A stretch of 5,233 bases of DNA from Actinomycetota bacterium (GTDB lineage: Bacteria > Actinomycetota > Acidimicrobiia > Acidimicrobiales > Ilumatobacteraceae), in assembly GCA_005800965.1 (NCBI GenBank), contig SYEA01000071.1, positions 1 through 5,233 of the forward strand. Reading direction: 5' to 3'. Under the pieces are notes generated by a model. It saw only the letters and a program-made list of their open reading frames with translations. It ran no database searches and was not told the DNA's origin. Of the stretch, positions 4,706-5,233 are shown in pieces; within the stretch, counting starts at the first letter, position 1; every line of letters begins with the position of its first letter. A program made the position numbers and the translations under genes.

Positions 4706-5233
4706 ATGTCTGAACTCACACTCTCTGCTTCTGATATCGCATCTGCGATTACCAAAGGCCTCGAGGGCTACGCGCCATCGGTCGAGGCCCGCACCGTTGG
4801 TCGCGTGGCGGAAATTGGCGACGGCATCGCCCGCGTCAGTGGCTTGCCCGATTGCGCGGTAAACGAATTGCTTGAGTTCGAAGACGGCAGCGTGGGCTTG
4901 GCCCTCAACTTGGACGAAGACTCCATCGGCGTCGTCGTGCTGGGTAATGCCGACGGCATCGAAGAACAGCAAACCGTCAAAGCCACGGGCCGCATTTTGT
5001 CGGTGCCGGTTGGCGACGCCATGCTTGGTCGCGTCGTCAATGCGCTCGGTGTGCCAATCGATGGCAAGGGTGAAATCGTTGGTGCAATCATGCGCCGAGT
5101 CGAGGTGCAAGCACCTGGAATCATGGGCCGCAAGCCAGTGCACGAGCCACTGCAGACGGGCATTAAGTCAATCGACGCAATGACCCCAATTGGTCGTGGA
5201 CAGCGGGAGTTGATCATCGGTGACCGCAAGACC
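4706..5233 (+). CDS. atpA: F1Fo ATP synthase subunit alpha, 5' part (cut by window end)
   Basis: This is an open frame of 176 codons with no stop, running off the window. It encodes the N-terminal third of the non-catalytic, nucleotide-binding alpha subunit (about 500-550 residues when complete). The N-terminal helix (about 5-22) should bind delta. A beta-barrel domain follows with GRVAEIGDGIARVSGLPD at 32-49 and ELLEF at 54-58. The nucleotide-binding domain begins with GRVVNALGVPIDGKG at 108-122, then EPLQTGIKSIDAMTPIGRGQ at 147-166, and ends at GDRKT (172-176), the first half of the Walker A loop GDRxTGKT. The K in GDRKT matches my memory of mycobacterial alpha; E. coli has Q. The start has AAAGGA eight bases upstream. 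The missing end is due only to the window boundary. Gamma, beta and epsilon genes are expected downstream. Confidence 0.97.
   Translation, partial: MSELTLSASDIASAITKGLEGYAPSVEARTVGRVAEIGDGIARVSGLPDCAVNELLEFEDGSVGLALNLDEDSIGVVVLGNADGIEEQQTVKATGRILSVPVGDAMLGRVVNALGVPIDGKGEIVGAIMRRVEVQAPGIMGRKPVHEPLQTGIKSIDAMTPIGRGQRELIIGDRKT

Noticed and set aside
4391..5143. 250-codon open frame on the minus strand
   Set aside because: It is antisense to atpH and atpA, whose motifs are unmistakable. Its protein is rich in Asp and His with no family signature, as expected of a shadow frame.
4706..5233. Apparent truncation of atpA
   Set aside because: The frame is open to the last base and stops inside the Walker A loop only because the window ends; there is no sign of a broken gene.

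Overview
This window is the 5' half of an F-type ATP synthase (F1Fo) operon, with a complete WecA-type sugar-phosphate transferase gene directly upstream. Every convincing gene is on the + strand. The gene order is wecA, an AtpZ-like small membrane protein, an AtpI-like membrane protein, atpB (a), atpE (c), a b'-type stator gene, a b-type stator gene, atpH (delta) and the start of atpA (alpha). The window ends inside the alpha Walker A loop.

The organism is most likely a member of the Actinomycetota, with moderately high GC content by eye. The main argument is gene order: a wecA/rfe gene, then a small membrane protein, then atpB is the arrangement I know from Mycobacterium (Rv1302-Rv1303-Rv1304). 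Sequence details agree: the AAED-then-NP N-terminus of the b' protein resembles actinobacterial AtpF, and alpha has GDRKT where E. coli has GDRQT. However, delta is an ordinary 175 residues and is not fused to b. This differs from the b-delta fusion of mycobacteria and from the roughly 270-residue delta of Streptomyces. Together these points suggest an early-branching actinobacterial class such as Acidimicrobiia. That placement is an inference and was not tested by any search.

Layout: 11-1165 is wecA. Bases 1166-1270 form an AT-rich gap that probably carries the operon leader or promoter. Bases 1271-1959 hold the two assembly/transport accessory membrane proteins. Bases 1956-3069 encode the rotor/stator core (a and c). 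Bases 3088-4681 encode the peripheral stalk (b', b, delta). Bases 4706-5233 are the first 176 codons of alpha. Four junctions are 4-base stop/start overlaps (1501-1504, 1956-1959, 3615-3618, 4154-4157), which implies translational coupling. The atpE gene is the exception: it has its own 46-base leader and the best Shine-Dalgarno sequence here, as expected for the subunit needed in many copies.

How the genes work together: AtpZ/AtpI probably help assemble the membrane sector or supply cations to it. Subunits a and c form the proton channel and rotor. b', b and delta hold the alpha/beta head still while protons drive the c-ring. The rest of the head (the rest of alpha, plus gamma, beta and epsilon) should follow downstream. 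WecA is a separate cell-envelope enzyme that lies beside the operon. I see no mobile element, CRISPR array, RNA gene or clearly new system. The most unusual points are the roughly 20-residue N-terminal extension of subunit c, the separate b'/b/delta set in an actinobacterial context, and a 10-base identical repeat in the two main intergenic leaders.
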